Of a DNA stretch of 64,000 bases, positions 47,206 to 55,796 are shown piece after piece. Under the pieces are notes generated by a model. The model ran no database searches, was not told the origin of the DNA, and saw nothing but the letters and a program-made list of their open reading frames with translations. The DNA comes from Achromobacter pestifer (GTDB lineage Bacteria > Pseudomonadota > Gammaproteobacteria > Burkholderiales > Burkholderiaceae_B). The translations under genes were made by a program, and so were the position numbers. How positions within the stretch are numbered: the stretch's first letter is position 1; each line of letters begins with the position of its first letter. The DNA lies in assembly GCF_902859625.1 (NCBI RefSeq), contig NZ_CADIJX010000002.1:558001-622000 (forward strand). Direction: 5' to 3'.

Positions 47206-48561
47206 ATGACAGACGCCGCTCGGCAGCAGGGGACAGGACGAAGCTACGCCTACGAGTGGTATGTCGTGCTGATATGCATGCTAGCGTACATATTTTCCTT
47301 CGTCGACAGACAGATCCTGGCGCTGATGATCGAACCGATCAAGCATGACCTGCAACTGTCCGACACGCAGTTCAGCCTGCTGCACGGCTTGGCGTTCTCG
47401 TTGTTCTATGCCTTCATGGGCATTCCCATCGCCTTGTTGGCCGATCGCTATTCCCGGCCGAAGATCATCGCCATCGGCGTGGCGTTCTGGAGCCTGGCCA
47501 CGGCCGCCTGTGGCTTGTCGCGCAACTTCGCGCAGATGTTCCTGGCGCGCATTGGCGTGGGCGTGGGCGAGGCCGCCTTGTCGCCCGCAACCTATTCCAT
47601 GCTTAGCGATATGTTTCCCCGGGAAAAACTGGGGCGTGCCGTGGGCATCTATTCGATCGGCTCGTTCATCGGCGGAGGCATGGCTTTCCTGATTGGCGGG
47701 TATGTCATCAACCTGCTGAAAAGCGTGGACACCGTGGTGGTGCCGTGGATCGGCGCGATGCGGCCTTGGCAGGTCACGTTCTTCATCGTTGGCTTGCCCG
47801 GGCTGTTGGTGGCCTTGCTGATCCTGCTGACCGTACGCGATCCGCAGCGGCTGGGCCTGCGCCGCAATGCGGCCGGGCAGGCGCAAAAGCCCACGCTGCG
47901 GGACACCTTTCGTTTTCTGGGGCAGCACCGGGGTACGTTCTTCTGCCATTACCTGGGCTTCTCGTTCTATGCCATGGTGCTGTTCGCGCTACTCAGCTGG
48001 ACCCCCGCGTTCTATATGCGCAAGTTCGGCATGCTGCCGGCGGACGTGGGCTACATGCTGGGCGTGGTGGTATTGGTGGCCAATACCGCGGGCGTGTTCT
48101 GTGGCGGCTGGCTGATGGACTGGCTGGCCAAGCGGGGATATCGCGATGCCCCGTTGCGCGCAGGCGTGATCGGCGCGGTCGGCATGGCCCTGCCGGCAGT
48201 AGCCTTCACGCATGTGGACAGCTTGTGGTTATCGGTGGGCTTGCTGCTGCCGGCGATGTTCTTCGCGTCCTTTCCCATGCCCACCTCGACGGCGGCCATG
48301 CAGATCCTGCCGCCCAATCAGATCCGCGCCCAGGTGTCGGCCTTGTTCCTGCTGATCTCCAATCTGATCGGCCTGGGCATGGGCACCACCGCGGTTGCCC
48401 TGTTGACCGACCGCTGGTTCAAGCAACCTTCGGCCGTGGGGCAGTCGCTGTCCATCCTGGTTGGCGTGGCGACGCTGCTTTGCATCGGCTTGCTGTGGAA
48501 AGGATGCGCAGCCTATCGACACAGCCTGGATCGGGAAGCGCAAAGCGTGAACGCCGCGTGA
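47206..48561 (+). CDS. MFS transporter (Spinster-like)
   Basis: A 451-residue twelve-helix carrier. VLICMLAYIFSFVDRQILALM is TM1, with the FxDR signature, and GIPIALLADRYSRPKIIAIG is the MFS loop 2-3 motif. RIGVGVGEAALSPATYSML is motif C-like in TM5. It probably imports an organic acid or sugar acid for the divergent dehydrogenases. AAGGG lies before the ATG at 47206, and the N-terminus there is the shortest that keeps TM1. Confidence 0.9.
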   Translation: MTDAARQQGTGRSYAYEWYVVLICMLAYIFSFVDRQILALMIEPIKHDLQLSDTQFSLLHGLAFSLFYAFMGIPIALLADRYSRPKIIAIGVAFWSLATAACGLSRNFAQMFLARIGVGVGEAALSPATYSMLSDMFPREKLGRAVGIYSIGSFIGGGMAFLIGGYVINLLKSVDTVVVPWIGAMRPWQVTFFIVGLPGLLVALLILLTVRDPQRLGLRRNAAGQAQKPTLRDTFRFLGQHRGTFFCHYLGFSFYAMVLFALLSWTPAFYMRKFGMLPADVGYMLGVVVLVANTAGVFCGGWLMDWLAKRGYRDAPLRAGVIGAVGMALPAVAFTHVDSLWLSVGLLLPAMFFASFPMPTSTAAMQILPPNQIRAQVSALFLLISNLIGLGMGTTAVALLTDRWFKQPSAVGQSLSILVGVATLLCIGLLWKGCAAYRHSLDREAQSVNAA

Positions 48562-48583
48562 AGCGCAGGGATGGCGCGTGGCG

Positions 48584-49474
48584 TCAGTCGTCGCCGATCT
48601 GTAGCGTGGCGCGCAGCAGTTCGATCATCTCGCGCACTTTGCGCGATGGGTTCGCGCCGACCCATAGTGCGTGCACGGGCACTGGCGTGGGCTCGAAATC
48701 TTCCAGCGCCAGTTCCAGGCTGCCGTCTTCGATCCATGCCTGCACTTGCCAGTAGGGGGAGTAGCCCAACCCCAGGCCCAGCCGGGCTCCCGCGTAGAGG
48801 GCAGACATCGCGTCACTGCGAAAGCCGCCCGACACCTTGACCGCTCGGGCCTTGCCGTCGATCTGGAACATCCATTCCCCGGTGCGCTCGGCCACCGTGC
48901 GTACCAGGCATTGATGCCCGGCCAATTCCTGAGGATGGATGGGCCGGCCGTGCGCGGCGAAATAGGCAGGCGATCCGAAGACCACGCGCCGCAAGGCTCC
49001 CAGACGCCTGGCGCGCAGGCTGGAGTCGGGCAGGTTGCCGATGCGGACCATGACGTCAATGCCGGATGCGCTCAGGTCGACGAAGGTGTCCGAGATCAGC
49101 AGTTCCACTTGGACTTTTGGAAACCTGCGCATGTATTCGGCGATGACCGGCATCACGAATTCAGGCGCGAACAGCACCGGTGCGCCGATGCGCAGTGTGC
49201 CGGCGGGCTCGCGCCGCTGGTTGGCCGCTTCCTGCCTGGCCCCCTGGATTTCCTCGACCGCCGGCTTCACACGCTGGTAGAAGGCCAGGCCCGTGTCGGT
49301 GTGCGTCGCGCTGCGCGTCGTGCGGCGGATCAGTTCGACGCCCATCGAGGCTTCGAGTGCGGCCAGCGACCGGCTGACGGATTGCAGGGGCCGGCCGAGT
49401 TCGCGCGCGGCGGCTGTCAGGCTGCCGTGGTCGATGATGGCGATAAAGGCTTCCAGATCCTGGATGCGGCTCAT
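48584..49474 (-). CDS. LysR-family transcriptional regulator
   Basis: A 296-residue LysR-type factor. The N-terminal helix-turn-helix is DLEAFIAIIDHGSLTAAARELGRPLQSVSRSLAALE (read in two parts), followed by the periplasmic-binding-like effector domain (GTLRIGAPVLFAPEFVMPVI, then HPQELAGHQCLVRT). It faces the NmrA-type gene divergently (106 bases), whose expression it probably controls. GGAGATAA precedes the ATG at 49474 and coincides with one arm of a palindromic site, suggesting autoregulation by occlusion. Confidence 0.9.
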   Translation of the reverse strand: MSRIQDLEAFIAIIDHGSLTAAARELGRPLQSVSRSLAALEASMGVELIRRTTRSATHTDTGLAFYQRVKPAVEEIQGARQEAANQRREPAGTLRIGAPVLFAPEFVMPVIAEYMRRFPKVQVELLISDTFVDLSASGIDVMVRIGNLPDSSLRARRLGALRRVVFGSPAYFAAHGRPIHPQELAGHQCLVRTVAERTGEWMFQIDGKARAVKVSGGFRSDAMSALYAGARLGLGLGYSPYWQVQAWIEDGSLELALEDFEPTPVPVHALWVGANPSRKVREMIELLRATLQIGDD

Positions 49475-49478
49475 GCGA

Positions 49479-49499
49479 TTATCTCCAAAATCGAGATAA
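49479..49499. promoter_or_regulatory. LysR-type palindrome overlapping the regulator's ribosome site
   Basis: TTATCTC (49479-49485) and GAGATAA (49493-49499) are perfect inverted copies with a 7-base spacer, containing the T-N11-A pattern of LysR operators. The left arm lies over the Shine-Dalgarno of the LysR gene; the right side points to the NmrA-type gene. Confidence 0.55.
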
Positions 49500-49580
49500 A
49501 TTATATTAAAAATAGGCAATTGTCAGCATTTTCGGGAGTCGATATCTTGGCGGTTCGGTCCACTCTGCATCGGAAATGCC

Positions 49581-50471
49581 ATGACGCTTCACTCCCCCAC
49601 CGTATTGGTCGTCGGCGCTGCCGGCAAATTTGCCGGCCTGGTCGTGCCGGCGCTGCTGGCGCGCGGCGCCCGCGTGCGCGCCTTGGTGCGCTCCGTCGAA
49701 GAAGCAGAGGCGCTGCGGCGGGCAGGCGTCCAGGAGGCCGTCATTGGAGACCTGCGCGACGGCGCCAGCTTGCGCGAGGCGGCAAGCGGCGCGGACGGGG
49801 TGTTTTACCTGGGACCCGCCTTCAGCCCTGATGAAGCGGGGATGGGGGTGCGCATGGTGCAAAGCGCCCAGGCGGCAGGCGTGCGCAAATTCGTCTTTTC
49901 GTCCGTGATCCATCCCACTCAGACGGACCTCGCCAACCACGCCAGCAAGATTCCCGTGGAGAACGCGCTGTATTCGTCAGGGCTGGAATACACCGTGCTG
50001 CACCCCGCGAATTTCATGCAGAACATCAAGGGGACGTGGCCCAGGGTGCGGGAGCAGGGCGTGTTCGCGGAACCCTTCCCAACGGATACCCGTATCGCCA
50101 GGGTGGATTACCGTGATGTGGCCGAAGTGGCCGCTATTGCGTTGACGCAGGACCGGCTTGCCTACGCAACCCTGGAATTGTGCGCGGACGGGGCGTTCAA
50201 CCGCGAGGAAATCGCGGCCATGATGAGCGAAGCGCTGGGCCGCAGGATCGTGCCGCAGGCGCCCGGTTTCAAGGCCTGGGCAATCGGCGCCAAGCTTCCC
50301 TACGATGCGGCGCAGCTGGCGCTGTTCGAGAAGGTTTTCGAGCACTACGCGCGGGCTGGCCTGCCGGGCAACTCACTGGCCTTGACGGCGGCACTGGGCC
50401 GCGAGCCCAGGGGGCTGAAGGACTTCATCTTCGAGTTGGCTGGGCGCGGTACGCCACCCGCCGCGCCCTGA
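49581..50471 (+). CDS. NmrA-like NAD(P)-binding atypical SDR protein
   Basis: A 296-residue protein. VLVVGAAGKFAGLVVPALLARGARVRALVRS is the NmrA-family NAD(P) fold start (read in two parts). GVFYLGPAFSPDE and KFVFSSVIHPTQT occupy the second-strand and active-site-like positions. The family lacks the classical catalytic Tyr-Lys set and often acts as a quinone or NADPH sensor or reductase. It is divergent from the LysR gene and probably controlled by it. No signal peptide. Confidence 0.87.
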   Translation: MTLHSPTVLVVGAAGKFAGLVVPALLARGARVRALVRSVEEAEALRRAGVQEAVIGDLRDGASLREAASGADGVFYLGPAFSPDEAGMGVRMVQSAQAAGVRKFVFSSVIHPTQTDLANHASKIPVENALYSSGLEYTVLHPANFMQNIKGTWPRVREQGVFAEPFPTDTRIARVDYRDVAEVAAIALTQDRLAYATLELCADGAFNREEIAAMMSEALGRRIVPQAPGFKAWAIGAKLPYDAAQLALFEKVFEHYARAGLPGNSLALTAALGREPRGLKDFIFELAGRGTPPAAP

Positions 50472-50485
50472 GGGACGCGCCCTAA

Positions 50486-50540
50486 GGACCGCACCCACGG
50501 GGCCGCACCCACGAGGCCGCACCCCGAGGGCTGCGCCCGG
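50486..50540 (+). repeat. Degenerate tandem repeat of a 13-15 base unit
   Basis: Four units follow one another: GGACCGCACCCACG (50486-50499), GGGCCGCACCCACGA (50500-50514), GGCCGCACCCCGA (50515-50527) and GGGCTGCGCCCGG (50528-50540). They lie just after the NmrA-type gene and have no obvious role; slippage of a GC-rich stretch is the simplest origin. Confidence 0.6.
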
Positions 50541-50711
50541 TGACGGCCAGGGCGTTACCGGTGTGTCGAAACGGCAACCTCCGGTAAAAGCATGCGGGGC
50601 GGGGATGCGCTATAAACCTGTTTCAACGTATCACTTCATCCGCTTGCCGGGGGCGTTGGAATGCCTGTCCTGACAGATAATTCCCCGTCGCCCTGAAGCC
50701 GGATCCCCTTT

Positions 50712-51590
50712 ATGCCTCGCGTTATTCGTCGTTTCCCCCTCCCGCTGTTCGCCATCCTGTTGGCCGCGCTTGCAGGATGCACCGCACCCAAGCCCGCCTA
50801 CGAACGAGAGGATTTCACGCAGAACGACGTGTTTTCGCGTAGCTTTCCCACCGCCAGCACGACAGCGTGCGATGCGGGCCGCCGGGCCTTGCTGAGCCAG
50901 GGCTACAACATTGATCGCTTCGACGCTGCGCGTGTGTCCGGCCACAAGAATTTCCAGGGCGAAGACGGGTTGCACACTCAGATCAACTTCAACATCGATT
51001 GCGCCTCGGATGGCAGCGCCAACCAGCGTGCGACGGTGTTCGCCAATGCCGTGCAGGACCGCTATTCCATCAAGCGCACCAGCAGTTCCGCCAGCGTTGG
51101 CGTCAGCGTCTTGGGGCAGGTGTCGATGCCGTTCGGTTCCAGTGACGACTCGCTGGTGAAAACGGCCAGTCAGACGGTGTCGCGGCCCAAGTTCTATGAA
51201 GGCTTCTTCCAGCTCTTGCAGGGATTCCTGCCGGATGCCGAAGCGGCGGCCGCCCCGCATGTGCCGGCATCCAACAAGACGCGGGCACAGCAAGCCAAGC
51301 CGCCCGTGGTGCCCGCGGACCCGGTGGTGTCGCCGGATGCGCCCGCGGATACCCTGAATCCGGCGACCGCCAATGGTCCTTCCGCGCCGGCGGACAAACC
51401 CACGCCGGCGTCCGCGCCAGCGCCAGCGCCAGCGCCAGCGCCGACGTCATCGCCGAGCAATACCGAATCCAGCGCCGCGCCGACGGCGCCGTCGCCCGCA
51501 GCGGCCACGACGGCACCCGCCACCACCACCGCACCTTCCACCACCACCGCGACAACGCCAACAACCCCCACGCCGGCGACGGGTAACTAA
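50712..51590 (+). CDS. Lipoprotein, DUF2242-like, with Pro/Ala/Thr-rich tail
   Basis: A 292-residue lipoprotein. The signal peptide ends in LAALAGCTAP, so Cys 22 or so is lipidated. The folded part (about 30-165) reads FSRSFPTASTTACDAGRRALLSQGYNI and resembles, from memory, the DUF2242 lipoprotein family. The last 110 residues are almost pure Pro, Ala, Thr and Ser (PAPAPAPAPTSSP and similar), a flexible envelope-spanning or wall-linked tail. It stands alone between the NmrA-type gene and a small membrane gene. The role is unknown. Confidence 0.7.
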   Translation: MPRVIRRFPLPLFAILLAALAGCTAPKPAYEREDFTQNDVFSRSFPTASTTACDAGRRALLSQGYNIDRFDAARVSGHKNFQGEDGLHTQINFNIDCASDGSANQRATVFANAVQDRYSIKRTSSSASVGVSVLGQVSMPFGSSDDSLVKTASQTVSRPKFYEGFFQLLQGFLPDAEAAAAPHVPASNKTRAQQAKPPVVPADPVVSPDAPADTLNPATANGPSAPADKPTPASAPAPAPAPAPTSSPSNTESSAAPTAPSPAAATTAPATTTAPSTTTATTPTTPTPATGN

Positions 51591-51668
51591 GTCCGCTAGT
51601 TTGTTCTGGCGCAAATTGGTCATACGCACGCATTCCCGGCTTGCCCGCAACCGGTGATAATGCCGGCC

Positions 51669-52094
51669 ATGACTTACCAACTATTGAAGATGGTTCACGT
51701 GGCAGCCGTGGTCGCCTGGATTGGCGGCTCGCTGTTCGTCTCTCTGTTCCTGCTGTCGTCGCCACCGCAAGACAGCGACGAGGCCCCCAAGGAACGCAAG
51801 ATGCTGGGCGTCTTGCGCCGTTGGACGCTGTGGGTGACCACGCCCGCCATGGTCATCACGTGGCTGATCGGCCTGCATCTGGCCATGACCTATGGCTGGT
51901 TCGCCATGAGCTGGCTCTGGGTCAAGGTTGGCATCGCGTTGGCATTGTCCGCCTTGCTCGGCATTCAAAGCGCGGCGTTGCGTCGCCTGGCTGGCGGCAG
52001 CGCCAAAGCGCCGCCGCTGGTGGATTTGTATGCGCCGCTGACGGTCGTGGGCTGTGCGGTCATCGTGACCCTGGTCGTGGTCAAACCGTTCTGA
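51669..52094 (+). CDS. CopD/HemJ-like small membrane protein
   Basis: A 141-residue membrane protein with four hydrophobic helices. LLKMVHVAAVVAWIGGSLFVSLFLL has the helix-1 histidine and WIGG typical of the CopD/HemJ superfamily, and WTLWVTTPAMVITWLIGLHLA and WLWVKVGIALALSALLG follow. Related proteins bind haem or copper, or act as protoporphyrinogen oxidase; the true role here is not decided. Three in-frame starts (GTG 51654, ATG 51660, ATG 51669) are possible, none with a clear ribosome site. Confidence 0.7.
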   Translation: MTYQLLKMVHVAAVVAWIGGSLFVSLFLLSSPPQDSDEAPKERKMLGVLRRWTLWVTTPAMVITWLIGLHLAMTYGWFAMSWLWVKVGIALALSALLGIQSAALRRLAGGSAKAPPLVDLYAPLTVVGCAVIVTLVVVKPF

Positions 52095-52159
52095 CACCGC
52101 GCGCCAGCCAGCCGCTTATATCGCCCGGCCATATCCAAAGATCGCTGTAATAAGGACTC

Positions 52160-52201
52160 AACGAAGTATTCGTTCGCGGCCGCTGGTGCCGTCCCTAGAA
52201 T
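52160..52201 (+). promoter_or_regulatory. Candidate promoter and operator of the metQ-metN-metI operon
   Basis: AACGAA-GTA-TTCGTT (52160-52174) is a perfect palindrome sitting where a -35 box would be for the -10 TAGAAT at 52196-52201. The poor -35 suggests an activator-dependent promoter, such as a LysR-type regulator of sulfur metabolism. The ATG of the receptor gene is 41 bases beyond. Confidence 0.4.
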
Positions 52202-52242
52202 CGTCTCTCTCATAACTGCATTGACTTAGAGGCGATTCCATC

Positions 52243-53115
52243 ATGACTACCCGTTTTCTAGGGACCACCTCCGCGCAAGGCAATGTCCGGCCCGTCAAGC
52301 GGACTCGCCTGATTCTCAAAGCGCTGGTTGGCGCCGTGCTGGCTTCCGCCGCGATGTTCCATGGCCCCGCGTTCTCGGCCGATCCCAAGCCCCTGAAAGT
52401 GGGCGTGCGCGGCGGGGTGGACGAGCAGATCTGGGAAGTGGTGGCGCAGGTCGCCAAGAAGAACGGGCTGGCCGTCGAGCCGGTGGTCATCACCGGCACC
52501 GCCAGCCCCAACGAAGCGCTGAACAATGGCGACCTGCAAGCCAATGCGTTCCAGCACATCCCATTCCTGAACGATCAGATCAAACAGCGTGGCTACAAGC
52601 TGGTGTCGGTGGCGAATACGCTGATCTCGCCCATTGCCTTCTATTCCAAGAAATACAAATCGCTGAACGACCTGCCGGATGGCGCCAAGGTGGGCATTCC
52701 GAACGATCCCAGCAATCAGACCCGCGCCCTGGTGATATTGCGCGATCAGGGTTTGATTACCCTGCGGGCCGGCTTTGATCCCGCGACCGGCACGGCCACG
52801 CTGGCCGATGTGACCTCCAATCCCAAGAAGCTGAATTTCGTTGAAAGCGCTTCGGTGGTGCTGGCGCGGTCGCTGCCGGACGTGGATACCGCCGCGATCG
52901 TCAACAGCTTTGCCTACCAGGCTGGCCTGATCGCCACGCGCGACGGCATCGCGGTCGAAAAGAAAGAAAACAATCCCTACGTGAACATCATTGCGGTACG
53001 CGAACAGGACAAGAACGCGCCGTGGGTGCCGGAACTGGTCAAGGCCTATCACTCCGAGGAAGTCCGCCAGTTCATCCTGAGCAAGTACGAGGGCTCGGTG
53101 ATTCCGGTTTTCTAA
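52243..53115 (+). CDS. metQ: Methionine ABC transporter substrate-binding protein (NlpA family)
   Basis: A 290-residue periplasmic receptor. Residues 1-45 form a long signal peptide ending in MFHGPAFSADP, without a lipobox Cys, unlike E. coli MetQ. The mature part has LKVGVRGGVDEQIWEVV, the family signature NNGDLQANAFQHIPFLNDQI, and PNDPSNQTRALVILRDQGLI, which form the D/L-methionine pocket in MetQ relatives. The gene is 1 base before metN, so the three genes form one operon. Related receptors bind other amino acids, so methionine is probable, not proved. Confidence 0.88.
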   Translation: MTTRFLGTTSAQGNVRPVKRTRLILKALVGAVLASAAMFHGPAFSADPKPLKVGVRGGVDEQIWEVVAQVAKKNGLAVEPVVITGTASPNEALNNGDLQANAFQHIPFLNDQIKQRGYKLVSVANTLISPIAFYSKKYKSLNDLPDGAKVGIPNDPSNQTRALVILRDQGLITLRAGFDPATGTATLADVTSNPKKLNFVESASVVLARSLPDVDTAAIVNSFAYQAGLIATRDGIAVEKKENNPYVNIIAVREQDKNAPWVPELVKAYHSEEVRQFILSKYEGSVIPVF

Positions 53116-53116
53116 G

Positions 53117-54220
53117 ATGCAACACGAAATTTCCCTTCCTCGGCCAATCACTGCGGCCGAGGCCTCGCCGCAGCCTGACCGTCACATTGTCTTCGAGGGA
53201 CTGCAAAAACGGTATCAAAGCGCTCAGGGCACGGTGACGGCGCTGTCCGATGTGTCGTTCGCGGTGGCGCGCGGTGAAGTGTTCGGCATCATCGGGCGCA
53301 GTGGCGCGGGCAAGTCCACGTTGCTGCGTTCCATCAATATGCTGGAACGTCCTTCGGCCGGACGGGTGTTGGTCGATGATGTGGACGTGGGCGAACTGGA
53401 CGAAGACGCGCTGGTGGGGTTGCGGCGGCGCATTGGCATGATTTTCCAGCACTTCAATTTGTTGTCCGCCAAGACGGTGGCCGAGAACGTCGCGCTGCCG
53501 CTGCGCGTGGCCGGCGTGAAACCCGCCGCCGCGCGGGCACGGGTCGACGCGCTGCTGGACATGGTGGGGCTGCGCGACAAGGCGGATGTCTATCCGTCGA
53601 AGCTGTCAGGCGGCCAGAAGCAGCGGGTGGGCATTGCGCGCGCGCTGGTCCACGAGCCGGAAATCCTGCTTTGCGACGAAGCCACCAGCGCGCTGGACCC
53701 TGAAACGACGCAATCCATCCTGGCTCTGCTGCTGGACATCAATCGCAAGCTTGGGCTGACGGTCGTGCTGATCACGCACGATATGGCGGTCATCCGAGAG
53801 GTCTGCCATCAAGTACTGGTGCTGGACGGCGGGCGCAAGGTGGAGCACGGCGAAGTCTGGCGCGTATTCGGCAACCCGCAGGCAGATGCAACTCGTGCCT
53901 TGCTGCGGCCGTTGCAACATGAATTGCCGGCGGATTTGGCGGCCCAATTGGTGCCCGACCTGGGCGGCCGCGACGGCGTTGCCGTATTGCGGTTGAGCTT
54001 CACGGGGCAGGGGCGGCCCGATGGCGTGCCGTTGCAGGCGCTGGCCGCATTGGGGTCAGGCGCGACGTTGCTGCATGGCGGACTGGACCGCTTGCGCGGC
54101 CATGCGCAGGGCAGCCTGCTGGTGTCGGTGCCCGCGGGCGCATTACAGGTTGAGGCCACGCGAGCCGCGCTGCTGGCTGATCACATCAAGGTGCTGGGAT
54201 ATGTCGCTGCCAATGCTTGA
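53117..54220 (+). CDS. metN: Methionine ABC transporter ATP-binding protein with NIL domain
   Basis: A 367-residue ATPase. Walker A is GRSGAGKSTLLRS, Q-loop IFQHFNLLSAKT, signature LSGGQKQRVGIARALV, Walker B ILLCDEATSALDPETT and the H-loop VLITHDMAVI. The last 100 residues match the NIL ligand-binding domain that lets cytosolic methionine inhibit the transporter (trans-inhibition). It begins 1 base after the metQ stop and overlaps metI. The order metQ-metN-metI differs from the E. coli metNIQ order. Confidence 0.92.
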   Translation: MQHEISLPRPITAAEASPQPDRHIVFEGLQKRYQSAQGTVTALSDVSFAVARGEVFGIIGRSGAGKSTLLRSINMLERPSAGRVLVDDVDVGELDEDALVGLRRRIGMIFQHFNLLSAKTVAENVALPLRVAGVKPAAARARVDALLDMVGLRDKADVYPSKLSGGQKQRVGIARALVHEPEILLCDEATSALDPETTQSILALLLDINRKLGLTVVLITHDMAVIREVCHQVLVLDGGRKVEHGEVWRVFGNPQADATRALLRPLQHELPADLAAQLVPDLGGRDGVAVLRLSFTGQGRPDGVPLQALAALGSGATLLHGGLDRLRGHAQGSLLVSVPAGALQVEATRAALLADHIKVLGYVAANA

Positions 54221-54857
54221 TAAATACTTGCAGGCCTTTCTGCAAACGCTGGCGATGGTGAGTGTGTCCGCCGTCATCGCGATCGGACTGGGCCTGACGC
54301 TAGCCATCGTGTTGACCGTGACCGCGCCCGGAAACCTGTACCCGAAGCCACGCTTGAACAAGGCGTTGTCGATCACGGTGAACACGTTCCGCGCCATCCC
54401 TTTCATCATCCTGTTGGTGGCCATGCTGCCGTTCACCCGATTCCTGGTGGGCACCACGCTGGGCACGTGGGCGGCCATCGTGCCGCTGTCGGCCAACCTG
54501 GTGCCGTTCTTCGCGCGCATCGCGCAGGTCAGCTTGAATGATGTGGACCACGGATTGGTGGAAGCGGCGCGCGCCATGGGGTGCCGGCGTTGGCACATCG
54601 TGCGCCATGTACTGTTGCCAGAGGCCTTGCCCGGCATCATCGGTGGCATGACCGTCAGCGTCATCGCCATGATCAACGCATCGGCCATGGCGGGCGCGGT
54701 GGGCGCGGGAGGCCTGGGTGATCTGGCGATCCGCTATGGCTACGAACGCTATGAAACCCGCGTGATGTTCGAGGTGATCGTGATTCTGATTGCGCTGGTG
54801 TCGATCGTTCAGTTCACGGGCGAATGGCTGTCGCGCCGGGCCGACCACAAGCGGTAG
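54201..54857 (+). CDS. metI: Methionine ABC transporter permease
   Basis: A 218-residue permease with five or six hydrophobic segments. The EAA coupling motif is VEAARAMGCRRWHIVRHVLLPEALPG, complete (read in two parts). It pairs with MetN to import methionine. The ATG at 54201 (MSLPMLDKY) or at 54213 (MLDKY) may start it; both lie inside the metN end, so translation is coupled. Confidence 0.9.
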   Translation: MSLPMLDKYLQAFLQTLAMVSVSAVIAIGLGLTLAIVLTVTAPGNLYPKPRLNKALSITVNTFRAIPFIILLVAMLPFTRFLVGTTLGTWAAIVPLSANLVPFFARIAQVSLNDVDHGLVEAARAMGCRRWHIVRHVLLPEALPGIIGGMTVSVIAMINASAMAGAVGAGGLGDLAIRYGYERYETRVMFEVIVILIALVSIVQFTGEWLSRRADHKR

Positions 54858-54894
54858 GACGGGGGCGGCCATGCGGACTTGCGCGCAAGACGGA

Positions 54895-55701
54895 TCAGGG
54901 CAGCGCCGAGAAAATGTTCGCCAACTGCTGCTTGCCCAGCTGTTCCTGTTCGGACGCCATCTTGCCGATCGCCGCCATGTGCTGGTGAAAGCGCTTCAGG
55001 TCGCTGTCGCGTTCAAACATCAGTTCGTCGTGGTCCGCGAACCAATACGAGCGGTTGTCGTCAAGCAGCGTGATCATCTGGCCGAACTCATGCAGGATGC
55101 GCGTCTCAAGGGACCAGACCTGTTCCAGGCTGGCGCTGCGGCGCGGCAGCGAGGCGTTCAGGCTGGTCAGCATCTTTTGCTTTTCCGGCTCGCGAATCTC
55201 CAGCGACCCAATCAGCCTGGGCATGTCTTTCAGAACCTGCATGCTTTGTTGCTGGTACTTCGGCACCAGATGTTCGGCCTGCTCAAGAATCATCCGGCTT
55301 TCCACCAGGCCGGTATCCCGGGCCAGCCGGTGCGCATCCAACAGCCGGGGCATGCCGATGTCCTTCAGATCCTGAAGGTAGGCCTTGTGTTGCGCCAGCC
55401 GTTCGCCGGCAACCGTTTTGATGACACGTTCCAATTCGCCATAGAAGCCCGTGGCCTTGGGCGTGGGGTCGATGACCGGCAGTGGCTCGGGGCCGTCGAC
55501 TTCGCCGTTGACCATCAGGCGCAAGGTGTCCGCGACTTTGCGGATCTCGGCGGTGGCCACCCTTTCCTGCGCCCGCTCGCTGGCGTTGTTCAGCCCGATC
55601 AGGACCAGGGACACCAACACGCCCAGGCCGGCGATCAGCGCAACGCGCGGCCAGCCTCGCCACGTTCGCGTGGATCGCAGGGGCGTGTCTTGGGAAGTCA
55701 T
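54895..55701 (-). CDS. Unrecognised membrane-anchored helical protein
   Basis: A 268-residue protein with one N-terminal transmembrane segment (VALIAGLGVLVSLVLIGLNNAS) and about 230 residues outside, almost wholly alpha-helical and charged. The outer part looks like a sensor-type four-helix bundle (ERAQERVATAEIRKVADTLR; later EQAEHLVPKYQQQSMQVLKDM; then SLETRILHEFGQMITLL). No kinase, cyclase or methyl-accepting tail follows, so it is not a complete sensor protein. TTGGAG precedes the ATG at 55701. It is convergent with the met transporter operon and divergent from the gamma-lyase gene. Function unknown. Confidence 0.7.
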   Translation of the reverse strand: MTSQDTPLRSTRTWRGWPRVALIAGLGVLVSLVLIGLNNASERAQERVATAEIRKVADTLRLMVNGEVDGPEPLPVIDPTPKATGFYGELERVIKTVAGERLAQHKAYLQDLKDIGMPRLLDAHRLARDTGLVESRMILEQAEHLVPKYQQQSMQVLKDMPRLIGSLEIREPEKQKMLTSLNASLPRRSASLEQVWSLETRILHEFGQMITLLDDNRSYWFADHDELMFERDSDLKRFHQHMAAIGKMASEQEQLGKQQLANIFSALP

Positions 55702-55796
55702 GGTGCTCCAAGAACTGGGGACAGAGTTTTCAATGTAACGCAGTTTTCTGGCAAGGGCATGAGGCCGTTGCCATCGCCGACAACAGGAGTTCAGAT

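Noticed and set aside
50712-51590. Possible frameshift or pseudogene because of the extreme Pro/Ala/Thr tail
   Set aside because: The frame stays open to a normal stop and the tail composition is consistent in one frame, so it reads as a real low-complexity tail.
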